DNA of 7,687 nucleotides, taken from contig JASHQP010000321.1 in the NCBI GenBank assembly GCA_030039095.1, forward strand, positions 1 through 7,687. Direction: 5' to 3'. The position numbers were made by a program, and so were the translations under genes. Below are positions 1-6,373 of the stretch, piece by piece; positions within the stretch are counted from its first letter, which is position 1, and each line of letters begins with the position of its first letter. Source of the stretch: Streptosporangiaceae bacterium. Lineage in GTDB: Bacteria > Actinomycetota > Actinomycetes > Streptosporangiales > Streptosporangiaceae. The notes under the pieces are model-generated. The model did no database searches. It saw nothing but the letters and a program-made list of their open reading frames with translations, and had not been told where the DNA came from.

Positions 1-174
1 GACCCCCAGGCGGCCATGCGCGCATTCCAGGCCGTCGTTCACGATCTCGAGAAACCCGCCGCCGCCCTGTCGCTCGCGAGCGCGGATCCCGCCGCGGCAG
101 CCGCGGACTCGCCAGTACTCAGCGCCTGGATCCCCAGCGACGGCGCCCGAATGCCCGACACCGAGCCGGCATGA
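1..174 (+). CDS. C-terminal end of an unidentified protein (partial)
   Basis: The window opens inside an open frame that runs 57 codons to a TGA at 172-174. Nearly all codons end in G or C, as in the genes downstream, which supports real coding. The visible residues begin with a likely helix (DPQAAMRAFQAVVHDLEKPA), continue with an Ala-rich stretch and end in SAWIPSDGARMPDTEPA. I do not recognise the family, and the N-terminal part with any catalytic or binding motif lies outside the window. Its stop overlaps the ATG of the next short ORF (ATGA at 171-174), so the two could be translationally coupled. Whether it belongs functionally with the transporter is unknown: the A+T-rich leader after it suggests that a new transcription unit starts at about 306-359. 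Confidence 0.6.
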   Translation, partial: DPQAAMRAFQAVVHDLEKPAAALSLASADPAAAAADSPVLSAWIPSDGARMPDTEPA

Positions 175-305
175 CAACCACCGCCAGCAACGCCGCCGCA
201 CGGTACGCCGATGCCGACGGCCTGCTGCTGATGCCGCCCCGCCTGGCCGGTCGCTGGTTTAGCAGCCGGAGCCGGGCTTGTGCCACGGCTTACCCGTCGG
301 CGTGA
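171..305 (+). CDS. Small coupled ORF, 44 residues, hypothetical
   Basis: This short frame starts with an ATG that overlaps the stop of the preceding gene (ATGA at 171-174) and ends at TGA 303-305. It encodes 44 residues starting MTTTASNAAARYADADGLLL and ending RACATAYPSA. Its codons have mostly G or C in the third position, and the overlap geometry is typical of actinomycete operons, so it may be translated. No family, signal peptide or membrane segment is recognised. It could be a genuine small protein, the surviving N-terminus of a larger gene that was truncated, or a chance frame. It ends just where the composition turns A+T-rich, which fits a truncated remnant as well as a small gene. Confidence 0.35.
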   Translation: MTTTASNAAARYADADGLLLMPPRLAGRWFSSRSRACATAYPSA

Positions 306-347
306 CCTAATTACAAAAGAAACAAATCGGTCAGATTTACTAATACA
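306..347 (+). promoter_or_regulatory. A+T-rich leader with a short inverted repeat, probable control region of the transporter operon
   Basis: These 42 bases hold only 12 G or C, in sharp contrast to the coding DNA on both sides. Within them AAATC (324-328) and GATTT (334-338) form a perfect 5-bp inverted repeat around GGTCA, the kind of dyad bound by a dimeric repressor. A TTACAA at 311-316 could serve as a -35 box, but no convincing -10 lies at the right spacing. The position directly before the ribosome binding site of the first transporter gene suggests a promoter and operator. The regulator is not in the window, and the repeat does not match the CebR-type LacI operator. Confidence 0.4.
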
Positions 348-354
348 GGAAGGA
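347..354 (+). promoter_or_regulatory. Ribosome binding site of the solute-binding protein gene
   Basis: AGGAAGGA lies five bases before the ATG at 360. It supports this start over the internal in-frame ATG at codon 61, which would remove the signal peptide. Confidence 0.75.
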
Positions 355-359
355 CCGAT

Positions 360-2096
360 ATGCCTAAATCCCGAACTACCTCTGCGATCTGCTCCAGTGA
401 CCGCAATCCCGAACGTTACGGCAGACAGCCCTCACGACGCCGGCGAGCGTTCGCAGCGGGCGCCGCCTTCCTGGCTCTTGGGCTCACCTGCAGCGCGTGT
501 TCCAGCAGCGGTTCCCCGCCGTCGAGCGGTTCGAGCGGCATGGTTTCGAGCCTCACGATCTTGCCTACGCCGAACGGCCCGTTCACCGACAACTTCAACC
601 CCTACAACGCCAACTCCCCTGGCGTCGACGGCGGCGCGATCTCGCTGATCTATGAGCCGCTATTGCAGTTCAACCTCCTCAAGACCAACAGCATCACTCC
701 CTGGCTGGCGACGGGTTACTCGTTCAGCAACGGCGGCAAGACGCTGACCTTTGACATCCGCAAGGGCGTCAAGTTCTCCAATGGCACGGCGATGACGAGT
801 ACGGACGTGGCCTTCACGTTCAGGATGATCGTCAGTCACCCGGCGATCAACACCACCGGCCTTGACCCGACCTCTGTCACGGCGCCGAATGCCACCACGG
901 TGGTGCTTACCTTCGCCACGCCGCAGTACACGAACCTCATCAACTACGCCGAGATCTACGTGGTGCCGGAGAGCATCTGGAAATCGGTGAACCCGGTCAC
1001 CTTCGCCGACCCCAAGCCGGTTGGTACCGGGCCCTATACGCTGGGGTCGCTCTCGTCGCAGTCCTTCACGCTCAAACGCAATCCCAGCTACTGGCAGCCG
1101 GGCGAACCCAAGATCGAAACGCTTGTCTACCCCGGCTACGACAGCAACAGCGCCGCCGTGACGAGCTTCGCCAGCGCGGATTGGGCCGGCCTCTTCGAGC
1201 CTGACACGCAGAAACTGTATGTCAGCCCGGATTCGGCCACCCACCACTACTGGTTCGCGCCGGTGACGCCATTTGGGCTGATTCCCAACCTTGACAAATA
1301 CCCGCTGAACCTGGTCGATGTCCGCAAGGCCATCAGCCTGGCACTCGACCGTCAGACGATCGACAATGACGGAGAGGGCGGCTACGAGCCCCCGGTCACC
1401 AATCTGGCGGGGATCATCCCGACCCAGTCCAACGAGCTCGATGCCTCGATCCCTGGGCTGGAGCCCACGCAGAACGTAGCCGAGGCCAAGTCCCTACTCG
1501 CCGCTGCCGGGCTGAAGAAAGGCACGAACGGCTTCCTCGAAGGATCTAACGGCCAGCCGATCCACCTCAGCCTCGTGGTCGCGTCGGCGTTCACTGACAA
1601 CGTCGCGGACACCATCCCGATCAGCCAGGAGTTGCGCGCGGTCGGCCTGGACGTGAGCGTGGACAGCACTTCGGTGGGCACATATTCGTCGGACCTAGCG
1701 ACCGGCAACTTCGACCTGTCCCTCGACCCCGGGACCCCAGGCCCGAGCCCATACTTTACCTACGACAACTGGCTCAACTCCAAGTTCACCGCCGCGATCG
1801 GCAAGACCGCGGCGCAGGACTTTGAACGTTTCGACAGCCCCGCGGCCGACGCCGACTTGGCGGCCTACGCCAACACCGACAATCCGGCTGCGCAAGCCAA
1901 GGCACTGCACAATCTCGAGTCGATCATGGTCAGCCAGATGCCAGTGATCCCGCTCGTCTACCAGGTGGCGTGGGATGAGTACTCAACTGCATCCGTGACC
2001 GGGTGGCCGACCCCGTCCGACCCGTATCAGGCGGCCGCGCCTTACCTGGCGCCCGGTGACGAGATGATCATCCTGCACCTACGGCCGAACAAGTAA
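360..2096 (+). CDS. ABC transporter solute-binding lipoprotein, SBP_bac_5 (DppA/OppA) family
   Basis: This 578-residue protein should be the extracytoplasmic receptor that captures the substrate and delivers it to the permease encoded next. The N-terminus has four arginines (26-29) with an RR-x-F pattern, a hydrophobic stretch (30-43) and a lipobox-like end at Cys47 (Cys-Ser-Ala-Cys). That indicates a membrane-anchored lipoprotein, possibly exported by the Tat route; the Cys at -3 is not canonical. A Ser/Gly/Pro-rich linker (48-60) follows. The family core shows FDIRKGVKFSNGTAMTSTDV (131-150), VGTGPYTL (221-228), LKRNPSYWQPGEPKIETL (238-255) and VRKAISLALDR (321-331), all typical of SBP_bac_5, and the length is normal for the family. 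Members bind peptides, nickel or oligosaccharides, and sequence alone does not decide which. The oxidoreductase downstream makes a sugar or glycoside plausible. Start chosen for the strong ribosome binding site and intact signal peptide. Confidence 0.93.
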   Translation: MPKSRTTSAICSSDRNPERYGRQPSRRRRAFAAGAAFLALGLTCSACSSSGSPPSSGSSGMVSSLTILPTPNGPFTDNFNPYNANSPGVDGGAISLIYEPLLQFNLLKTNSITPWLATGYSFSNGGKTLTFDIRKGVKFSNGTAMTSTDVAFTFRMIVSHPAINTTGLDPTSVTAPNATTVVLTFATPQYTNLINYAEIYVVPESIWKSVNPVTFADPKPVGTGPYTLGSLSSQSFTLKRNPSYWQPGEPKIETLVYPGYDSNSAAVTSFASADWAGLFEPDTQKLYVSPDSATHHYWFAPVTPFGLIPNLDKYPLNLVDVRKAISLALDRQTIDNDGEGGYEPPVTNLAGIIPTQSNELDASIPGLEPTQNVAEAKSLLAAAGLKKGTNGFLEGSNGQPIHLSLVVASAFTDNVADTIPISQELRAVGLDVSVDSTSVGTYSSDLATGNFDLSLDPGTPGPSPYFTYDNWLNSKFTAAIGKTAAQDFERFDSPAADADLAAYANTDNPAAQAKALHNLESIMVSQMPVIPLVYQVAWDEYSTASVTGWPTPSDPYQAAAPYLAPGDEMIILHLRPNK

Positions 2097-2109
2097 CTGC
2101 AGATATGGT

Positions 2110-2143
2110 CGCCAGGTCCCCGTCTGGAGACGGGGACCTGGCG
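2110..2143 (+). repeat. Perfect 15-bp intercistronic hairpin
   Basis: The arms CGCCAGGTCCCCGTC (2110-2124) and GACGGGGACCTGGCG (2129-2143) are exact reverse complements around a TGGA loop. The hairpin sits in the 73-nt gap between the binding-protein gene and the first permease gene. No T-run follows it (next bases CGGCCCGAGG), so it is not a classic intrinsic terminator. In binding-protein transporters a hairpin here commonly stabilises the upstream message or partly stops transcription, giving much more binding protein than membrane components; that role is inferred here. Confidence 0.75.
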
Positions 2144-2169
2144 CGGCCCGAGGACGGAAGCCTGATGAT

Positions 2170-3147
2170 ATGAGATACCTGGGCCGCCGCCTGTTCTTCT
2201 ACCTGCTGACGGCGCTGGCGGCGATCACGCTCAACTTCCTCATCCCGCGCCTCATGCCCGGGAACCCAGCCGAGATCCTGATATCCAGGGAAAAGGGGAG
2301 GGTGACGCCCCAGGAACTGCGCGCCCTCGAGCTTCAGTTCGGCGTGACCACCCACTCCAGCCTGCTGTCGCAGTACGTCAGCTACTGGGGGAACTTGCTG
2401 CACGGCCACCTAGGGAATTCGATCACCTACTTCCCCGAGCCCGTGATCGACGTGATCCGCTCGACCCTGCCTTGGACTCTCATTCTCATCGGGGTGGCGA
2501 CGGTCATCAGCTTCGCTCTGGGGACTTTGCTCGGCATCCTGGCCGGCTGGCGGCGCGGCTCGTTCCTCGACGGCCTGATGCCGGTGACGACCTTCTTCTC
2601 CTCGGTCCCGTACTTCTGGTTCGCGCTGCTGACGATCGTGATCTTCTCTCAGGAGGCGCACTTGTTCCCTGCTTCCGGGACCTATGCGATCGGCATCACC
2701 GAGGGTTTCACCGCCGCCTTCCTCGTAAGCGCTGCCTACCATGCCGTGCTTCCCGCGCTAACCATCATCATCAGTTCGCTGGCCGGATGGCTCCTTGGGA
2801 TGCGCAACATGATGATCACGACAATGTCCGAGGACTACGTGACCGTCGCCGAGGCGAAAGGCCTGACTGACCGCCGGGTAATGTTCTCCTACGCGGCGCG
2901 GAATGCCTTGCTCCCGAACATCGCCGGATTCGCCATGTCGCTCGGCTTCGTCGTGAGCGGCGCTTTGCTGGTGGAGATCGTGTTCTCCTACCCGGGCATC
3001 GGTTACGCGCTCTATCAGGCAGTGACCAACGAGGACTATCCGCTCATGCAGGGGATCTTCCTCGTTATCACCCTCGCAGTGCTCCTCGCCAACCTGCTAG
3101 CCGACACGTGCTACGTCTTCCTAGACCCGCGGGTCCGGGTCGATTAG
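2170..3147 (+). CDS. ABC transporter permease, DppB/OppB type
   Basis: This 325-residue inner-membrane protein forms one half of the translocation channel. It begins with MRYLGRRLFFYLLTALAAI and a TM1 region ending in PRLMPGNPAE (26-34), the usual opening of DppB proteins. An extracytoplasmic stretch follows, then hydrophobic segments at about 101-125, 137-160, 186-210, 250-272 and 294-315, giving six membrane helices in all. The cytoplasmic coupling loop that docks onto the ATPases is visible as EDYVTVAEAKGLTDRRVMF (221-239) followed by ARNALLPN. The C-terminus has the family's FLDPRVR (317-323). Length is normal. GGAAG at 2156-2160 lies nine bases before the ATG. A three-codon frame (ATG ATA TGA, 2165-2173) overlaps the start in another frame. 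The TAG stop overlaps the next gene's ribosome binding site. Confidence 0.94.
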   Translation: MRYLGRRLFFYLLTALAAITLNFLIPRLMPGNPAEILISREKGRVTPQELRALELQFGVTTHSSLLSQYVSYWGNLLHGHLGNSITYFPEPVIDVIRSTLPWTLILIGVATVISFALGTLLGILAGWRRGSFLDGLMPVTTFFSSVPYFWFALLTIVIFSQEAHLFPASGTYAIGITEGFTAAFLVSAAYHAVLPALTIIISSLAGWLLGMRNMMITTMSEDYVTVAEAKGLTDRRVMFSYAARNALLPNIAGFAMSLGFVVSGALLVEIVFSYPGIGYALYQAVTNEDYPLMQGIFLVITLAVLLANLLADTCYVFLDPRVRVD

Positions 3148-3151
3148 GAGG
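3146..3151 (+). promoter_or_regulatory. Ribosome binding site selecting a TTG start
   Basis: AGGAGG, overlapping the TAG stop of the previous gene, lies five bases before TTG at 3157. The nearby ATG at 3152 is too close to it and out of frame, so TTG is the start. Confidence 0.8.
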
Positions 3152-3156
3152 ATGCG

Positions 3157-5205
3157 TTGAGCTCCACCGTAGACCTCGAGGCGACAGTATCCGTCGCCGA
3201 CGCGAGTACCGGCCGCCAGAGAGGCCGCGCGATGTCGCTGCTGCGGTCGAAGAAGATCGTGGTCGGCTTCGCGATCGTCGGCTTCTTCATCCTGATGGCG
3301 TTTATAGGGCCGGCTATCGCCCCGTACGACCCGACAGCACTGAGCAACGCGCTACTCCAGGGCCCATCGCTGCATCACCTGCTCGGCACCACCGAGTCAG
3401 GGCAGGACGTCCTTTCTCAGTTGCTGGTCGGGACCCGCGTGTCGATGGAGGTTGGATTTCTCTCGGCGATCGTCGCCACAGCGCTGTCGGTGCTCGTCGG
3501 CGTGACAGCAGGATTCGTCGGCGGGCTCGGCGACGACCTGCTGTCGGCGCTGAGTAACATTTTCCTCGTCATTCCGGGCCTGCCGCTCGTCGTAGTGCTT
3601 GCCGGCTACCTGCCGCAACGGGGTTCGCTGTCGGTCGCGATCGTCATCAGCGTGACCGGGTGGGCCTGGGGTGCCCGTATCCTCAGGGCGCAGACGCTCT
3701 CGGTTCGCCAGCGAGACTACGTCGAGGCAGCGCGGGCGATCGGCGAGAAACGCAGCCGGATCATCCTGGTCGAGGCGCTTCCCAATCAGGTCGCCATCAT
3801 CGCCGCAAGCTTCCTGTTCACGTTCATCTTCGCGATCCTGACCCAAGCGTCGCTTGCCTTTCTCGGGCTAACCAACCTCGGGGAATGGAGCTGGGGAACC
3901 ATCCTCTACTGGGCGCAGAACGATGATGCGCTGAACCTCGGCGCCTGGTGGTGGTACCTGCCGGCCGGGCTCTGTATTGCGCTCGTAGGCACTGGCCTGG
4001 CGCTGGTGAACTTCGGGATCGACGAGTACGTGAACCCCCGGCTGCGCATCGGCTCTGGCGGGCGCCAGGACACCCGGCGGCCGGCGAGGGTAACGGTTGA
4101 CCCGGCACCGTTGCCGGCATCTGCCTGCGTCAGCCAGGCGCCGGTCGCGTTGGAGACACGTGGTATCTCGGTGGACTACGGCAGCGGTCCGGGTGCCGTG
4201 CACGCGGTCTCGGACGTCACCTTCACGCTGCGCCGCGGCGAGTTCCTGGGAATCGCCGGAGAGAGCGGGAGCGGGAAGTCGACACTGGCCTATGTCGTCA
4301 CCCGGCTGCTGCGCCCGCCCGGGCAGGTCACAGCCGGCCAGGTCCTCTACCACCGTGGCGACACCGGTGAGGTGGTCGACGTGCTCGCGCTATCCCGCGA
4401 GGACCTGCGTGCCCTGCGCTGGCAGGAGATCGCCATGGTCTTCCAGGGGGCCATGAACGCTCTCAACCCGGTCCTCGATGTCGCCAGCCAGCTCGCCGAT
4501 GTGCTGACGACGCACCGGCCACAGATGACCGCGAGCGACCGCAACGACCGGATCGCCGAGATGCTGCAGCTGGTGGGCATCTCCACCGACCGGCTCCGTA
4601 GCTACCCGCACCAGCTATCGGGCGGGATGCGCCAGCGAGTGATGATCGCCATGGCTCTGCTGCTCGACCCGGAGATCCTCATCATGGACGAGCCGACGAC
4701 CGCACTCGATGTCATCATGCAGCGCAGCATTCTCGATCAGATCGCTGAGCTGCGCGCCCGGCTAGGGTTCTCGGTCATCTTCATCACTCACGATCTGTCG
4801 CTGCTCACCGAGATGGCCGACACCATCGCCATCATGTACGCCGGGCACGTCATCGAGTCCGGGCCGGTACGGGCGATCCACCGCCACCCGCTGCACCCTT
4901 ACAGCGCCGGGCTCCTGCGCTCCTTCCCGTCGCTGCGCGGCGAGCGCACCGTGCTGACCGGAATCCCCGGTTCCCCGCCCGACCTTCTCCTGCAGCCCGA
5001 AGGCTGCCCCTTCCGGCCCCGGTGCCCGGTAGCTATCGGGCAATGCGCCACGCTGCTTCCCGTGCTGCAGCCTCCTGCGCGGCTTGACAGTGGTCAGCCT
5101 GGCCGGCTCGTCGCGTGCTGGAACCAGGGCGCTACGGATGGCTTCGGCCGGTCGGCGCCCCTGTCCCGGCCTGTGTCCTCGTCCCCGGAAGGAGCCGACC
5201 AGTGA
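3157..5205 (+). CDS. Fused ABC transporter permease (DppC type) and ATP-binding subunit (DppD type)
   Basis: One uninterrupted 682-residue frame joins two subunits that are usually separate. Residues 1-297 are a DppC/OppC permease: first membrane helix at about 33-52, then [25 protein letters not shown] (73-90), further helices to about 288, the coupling loop [19 protein letters not shown] (185-203) and the family end YVNPRLRIG (291-299). A linker (about 300-330) rich in Arg, Pro and Ala leads into the ATPase. This shows Walker [10 protein letters not shown] (368-376), Q-loop Gln430 in [13 protein letters not shown], signature LSGGMRQR (487-494), Walker B ILIMDEP (507-513), D-loop ALD (516-518) and switch His545, so it should be active. 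A C-terminal oligopeptide-transporter domain has Cys617, 623, 630 and 654. Permease-ATPase fusions of this kind are known in actinobacteria. The final 27 residues are a low-complexity tail, and the TGA overlaps the next gene's GTG. Confidence 0.93.
   Translation: MSSTVDLEATVSVADASTGRQRGRAMSLLRSKKIVVGFAIVGFFILMAFIGPAIAPYDPTALSNALLQGPSLHHLLGTTESGQDVLSQLLVGTRVSMEVGFLSAIVATALSVLVGVTAGFVGGLGDDLLSALSNIFLVIPGLPLVVVLAGYLPQRGSLSVAIVISVTGWAWGARILRAQTLSVRQRDYVEAARAIGEKRSRIILVEALPNQVAIIAASFLFTFIFAILTQASLAFLGLTNLGEWSWGTILYWAQNDDALNLGAWWWYLPAGLCIALVGTGLALVNFGIDEYVNPRLRIGSGGRQDTRRPARVTVDPAPLPASACVSQAPVALETRGISVDYGSGPGAVHAVSDVTFTLRRGEFLGIAGESGSGKSTLAYVVTRLLRPPGQVTAGQVLYHRGDTGEVVDVLALSREDLRALRWQEIAMVFQGAMNALNPVLDVASQLADVLTTHRPQMTASDRNDRIAEMLQLVGISTDRLRSYPHQLSGGMRQRVMIAMALLLDPEILIMDEPTTALDVIMQRSILDQIAELRARLGFSVIFITHDLSLLTEMADTIAIMYAGHVIESGPVRAIHRHPLHPYSAGLLRSFPSLRGERTVLTGIPGSPPDLLLQPEGCPFRPRCPVAIGQCATLLPVLQPPARLDSGQPGRLVACWNQGATDGFGRSAPLSRPVSSSPEGADQ
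5187..5194 (+). promoter_or_regulatory. Ribosome binding site of the second ATPase gene
   Basis: GGAAGGAG lies seven bases before GTG at 5202 and inside the end of the fusion gene. It fixes the start at 5202 rather than at the open frame's upstream GTG at 5115. Confidence 0.78.
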
Positions 5206-6251
5206 CCGCCCCGATGCTCGCTTGCGCGGAGCCCGCGCCCGTAGTGCTGGAGGGGCGCAACCTGACCAAGCACTTCGCCCTGCGCCGCCGGCGGATCGAC
5301 ACCGGGCCGCAGCGGGTCGTGCACGCGGTCGACGACGTCACGATCCAGCTGCGGGCCGGCGAGATCGTCGCGCTGGTCGGCGAATCCGGCTCGGGGAAGT
5401 CGACGGTCGCCCGCATGCTGGCACAGCTCCAACGGCAGACCAGCGGGGAGGTGCGGCTGCGGGGCGAGGCGGTCAAGGCCTGGCGGGCGCGGGCACTGCG
5501 CCGCTACTGCCGCAGTGTCCAGTACGTCTTCCAGGACCCGTTCGCGTCGCTGAACCCGGTCCACTCCATCCGTCATCACCTGGTGCGGCCGCTGCGGCTG
5601 CACGGATCCTCGAACGACCTGGATCGCCGGCTGACCGAGCTGCTTGACCTGGTCCACCTCACCCCGGCAGAGCAGTTCCTGCCGAAGTTCCCGCATGAGC
5701 TTTCCGGCGGCCAGCGCCAACGGGTCGTGATTGCCCGGTCGCTCGCCACTAACCCGGCTGTCCTGCTGGCTGACGAACCGGTGTCGATGCTCGACGTCTC
5801 GATTCGCCTCGGGATCCTCAACCTGCTGCAGGAACTGCAGGAGAGGCGGCGCATCGCGATCCTGTACGTGACCCACGACATGGCCACGGCACGATACTTC
5901 GCGCAGGCCACCCTCGTCATGTATGCCGGCCAGCTGGTGGAGGGCGGGCCGAGTGAGACGGTGGTACATTCGCCGGCCCACCCGTACACCCAGGTGCTGC
6001 TCGACTCGGCGCCCGACCCGGAACGTCAGGACGGTCAGGGCCGGCTGCGCACGGTCGGCGAGCCGGTGAGCCAGGTGAACCCAGGACCGGGATGCCGGTT
6101 CAGCGCCCGCTGCCCGCACGCCATGAAGCGGTGCCAGGCCGAGAGCCCGCCGGCCTTCGATCTCGGCGCTGGCCACTGGGCAAGGTGCTGGCTACACGAC
6201 GGCGCCAACCGCGCCGGCAGCGGGGGGCGAGCAGATGGCGCCGCTGGATAA
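5202..6251 (+). CDS. ABC transporter ATP-binding protein, DppF/OppF type
   Basis: This 349-residue protein is the second ATPase of the importer, pairing with the ATPase half of the fusion protein. After LEGRNLTKHFAL (16-27) it has VHAVDDVTIQLRAGEIVALV (40-59), Walker [10 protein letters not shown] (60-68), Q-loop Gln111 in YVFQDPFASLNPV, signature LSGGQRQR (167-174), Walker B VLLADEP (187-193), D-loop MLD (196-198) and switch His225. It should therefore hydrolyse ATP. The insertion with RRRRIDTGPQ (28-37) between the first two strands is usual for DppF. The C-terminal domain carries Cys298, 304, 311 and 329, the same spacing pattern (5, 6, then a longer gap) as in the fusion protein. The GTG start overlaps the upstream TGA (GTGA), so translation is probably coupled. 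An ATG at 5214 is an alternative start with poorer support. Confidence 0.94.
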   Translation: MTAPMLACAEPAPVVLEGRNLTKHFALRRRRIDTGPQRVVHAVDDVTIQLRAGEIVALVGESGSGKSTVARMLAQLQRQTSGEVRLRGEAVKAWRARALRRYCRSVQYVFQDPFASLNPVHSIRHHLVRPLRLHGSSNDLDRRLTELLDLVHLTPAEQFLPKFPHELSGGQRQRVVIARSLATNPAVLLADEPVSMLDVSIRLGILNLLQELQERRRIAILYVTHDMATARYFAQATLVMYAGQLVEGGPSETVVHSPAHPYTQVLLDSAPDPERQDGQGRLRTVGEPVSQVNPGPGCRFSARCPHAMKRCQAESPPAFDLGAGHWARCWLHDGANRAGSGGRADGAAG

Positions 6252-6373
6252 GCCTGGCGCGCTGCGCGGCCCATGGCCATCCGCACGAGAGCCGCGTCGT
6301 CGGGCGTATCCCTCGCGCCCTGGAGCGCGCGAACGGCCAGCAATCGATCCATGCGAAAGGCAGCGTCACATCC
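6252..6373 (+). other. Gap between transporter and oxidoreductase genes, with a possible 8-codon leader frame
   Basis: This 122-nt stretch has no convincing promoter or terminator. A tiny frame, ATG 6351 to TGA 6377, would encode MRKAASHP, and its stop overlaps the oxidoreductase ATG (ATGA at 6374-6377). It lacks a clear ribosome binding site, so translation is doubtful. A weak inverted repeat, TCGCGC (6313-6318) and GCGCGA (6327-6332), could arise by chance in such G+C-rich DNA. Confidence 0.3.

Noticed and set aside
2110..2143. The hairpin as an intrinsic terminator ending the operon after the binding-protein gene
   Set aside because: There is no T-run after the stem, and the permease genes needed by the binding protein follow directly, so full termination is unlikely.
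2165..2173. Three-codon frame ATG ATA TGA overlapping the first permease start
   Set aside because: The permease ATG is well placed after GGAAG, and so short a frame is easily due to chance.
5115..5201. Upstream extension of the second ATPase to a GTG at 5115
   Set aside because: It would overlap the fusion gene by about 90 bases; GTG 5202 has a strong ribosome binding site and the protein then starts as family members do.
4198..5330. Repeated GTGCACGCGGTC at 4198-4209 and 5319-5330
   Set aside because: Both copies encode the conserved VHAV segment of the two homologous ATPase domains; this is protein homology and not a DNA repeat element.
5094..6176. A 360-codon open frame on the minus strand opposite the second ATPase gene
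   Set aside because: It mirrors a gene with all ATPase motifs on the plus strand; long antisense frames are normal in G+C-rich coding DNA, and its product shows no family features.
6313..6332. TCGCGC...GCGCGA inverted repeat and TGGAGCGC as a LacI/CebR-type operator
   Set aside because: The arms are short runs of alternating G and C that arise easily by chance, and the match to the TGGGAGCGCTCCCA operator is only partial.
6092..6373. Upstream extension of the oxidoreductase by 94 codons
   Set aside because: It would overlap the ATPase gene, and the added residues are Arg-rich with no Rossmann features; the domain starts right after ATG 6374.
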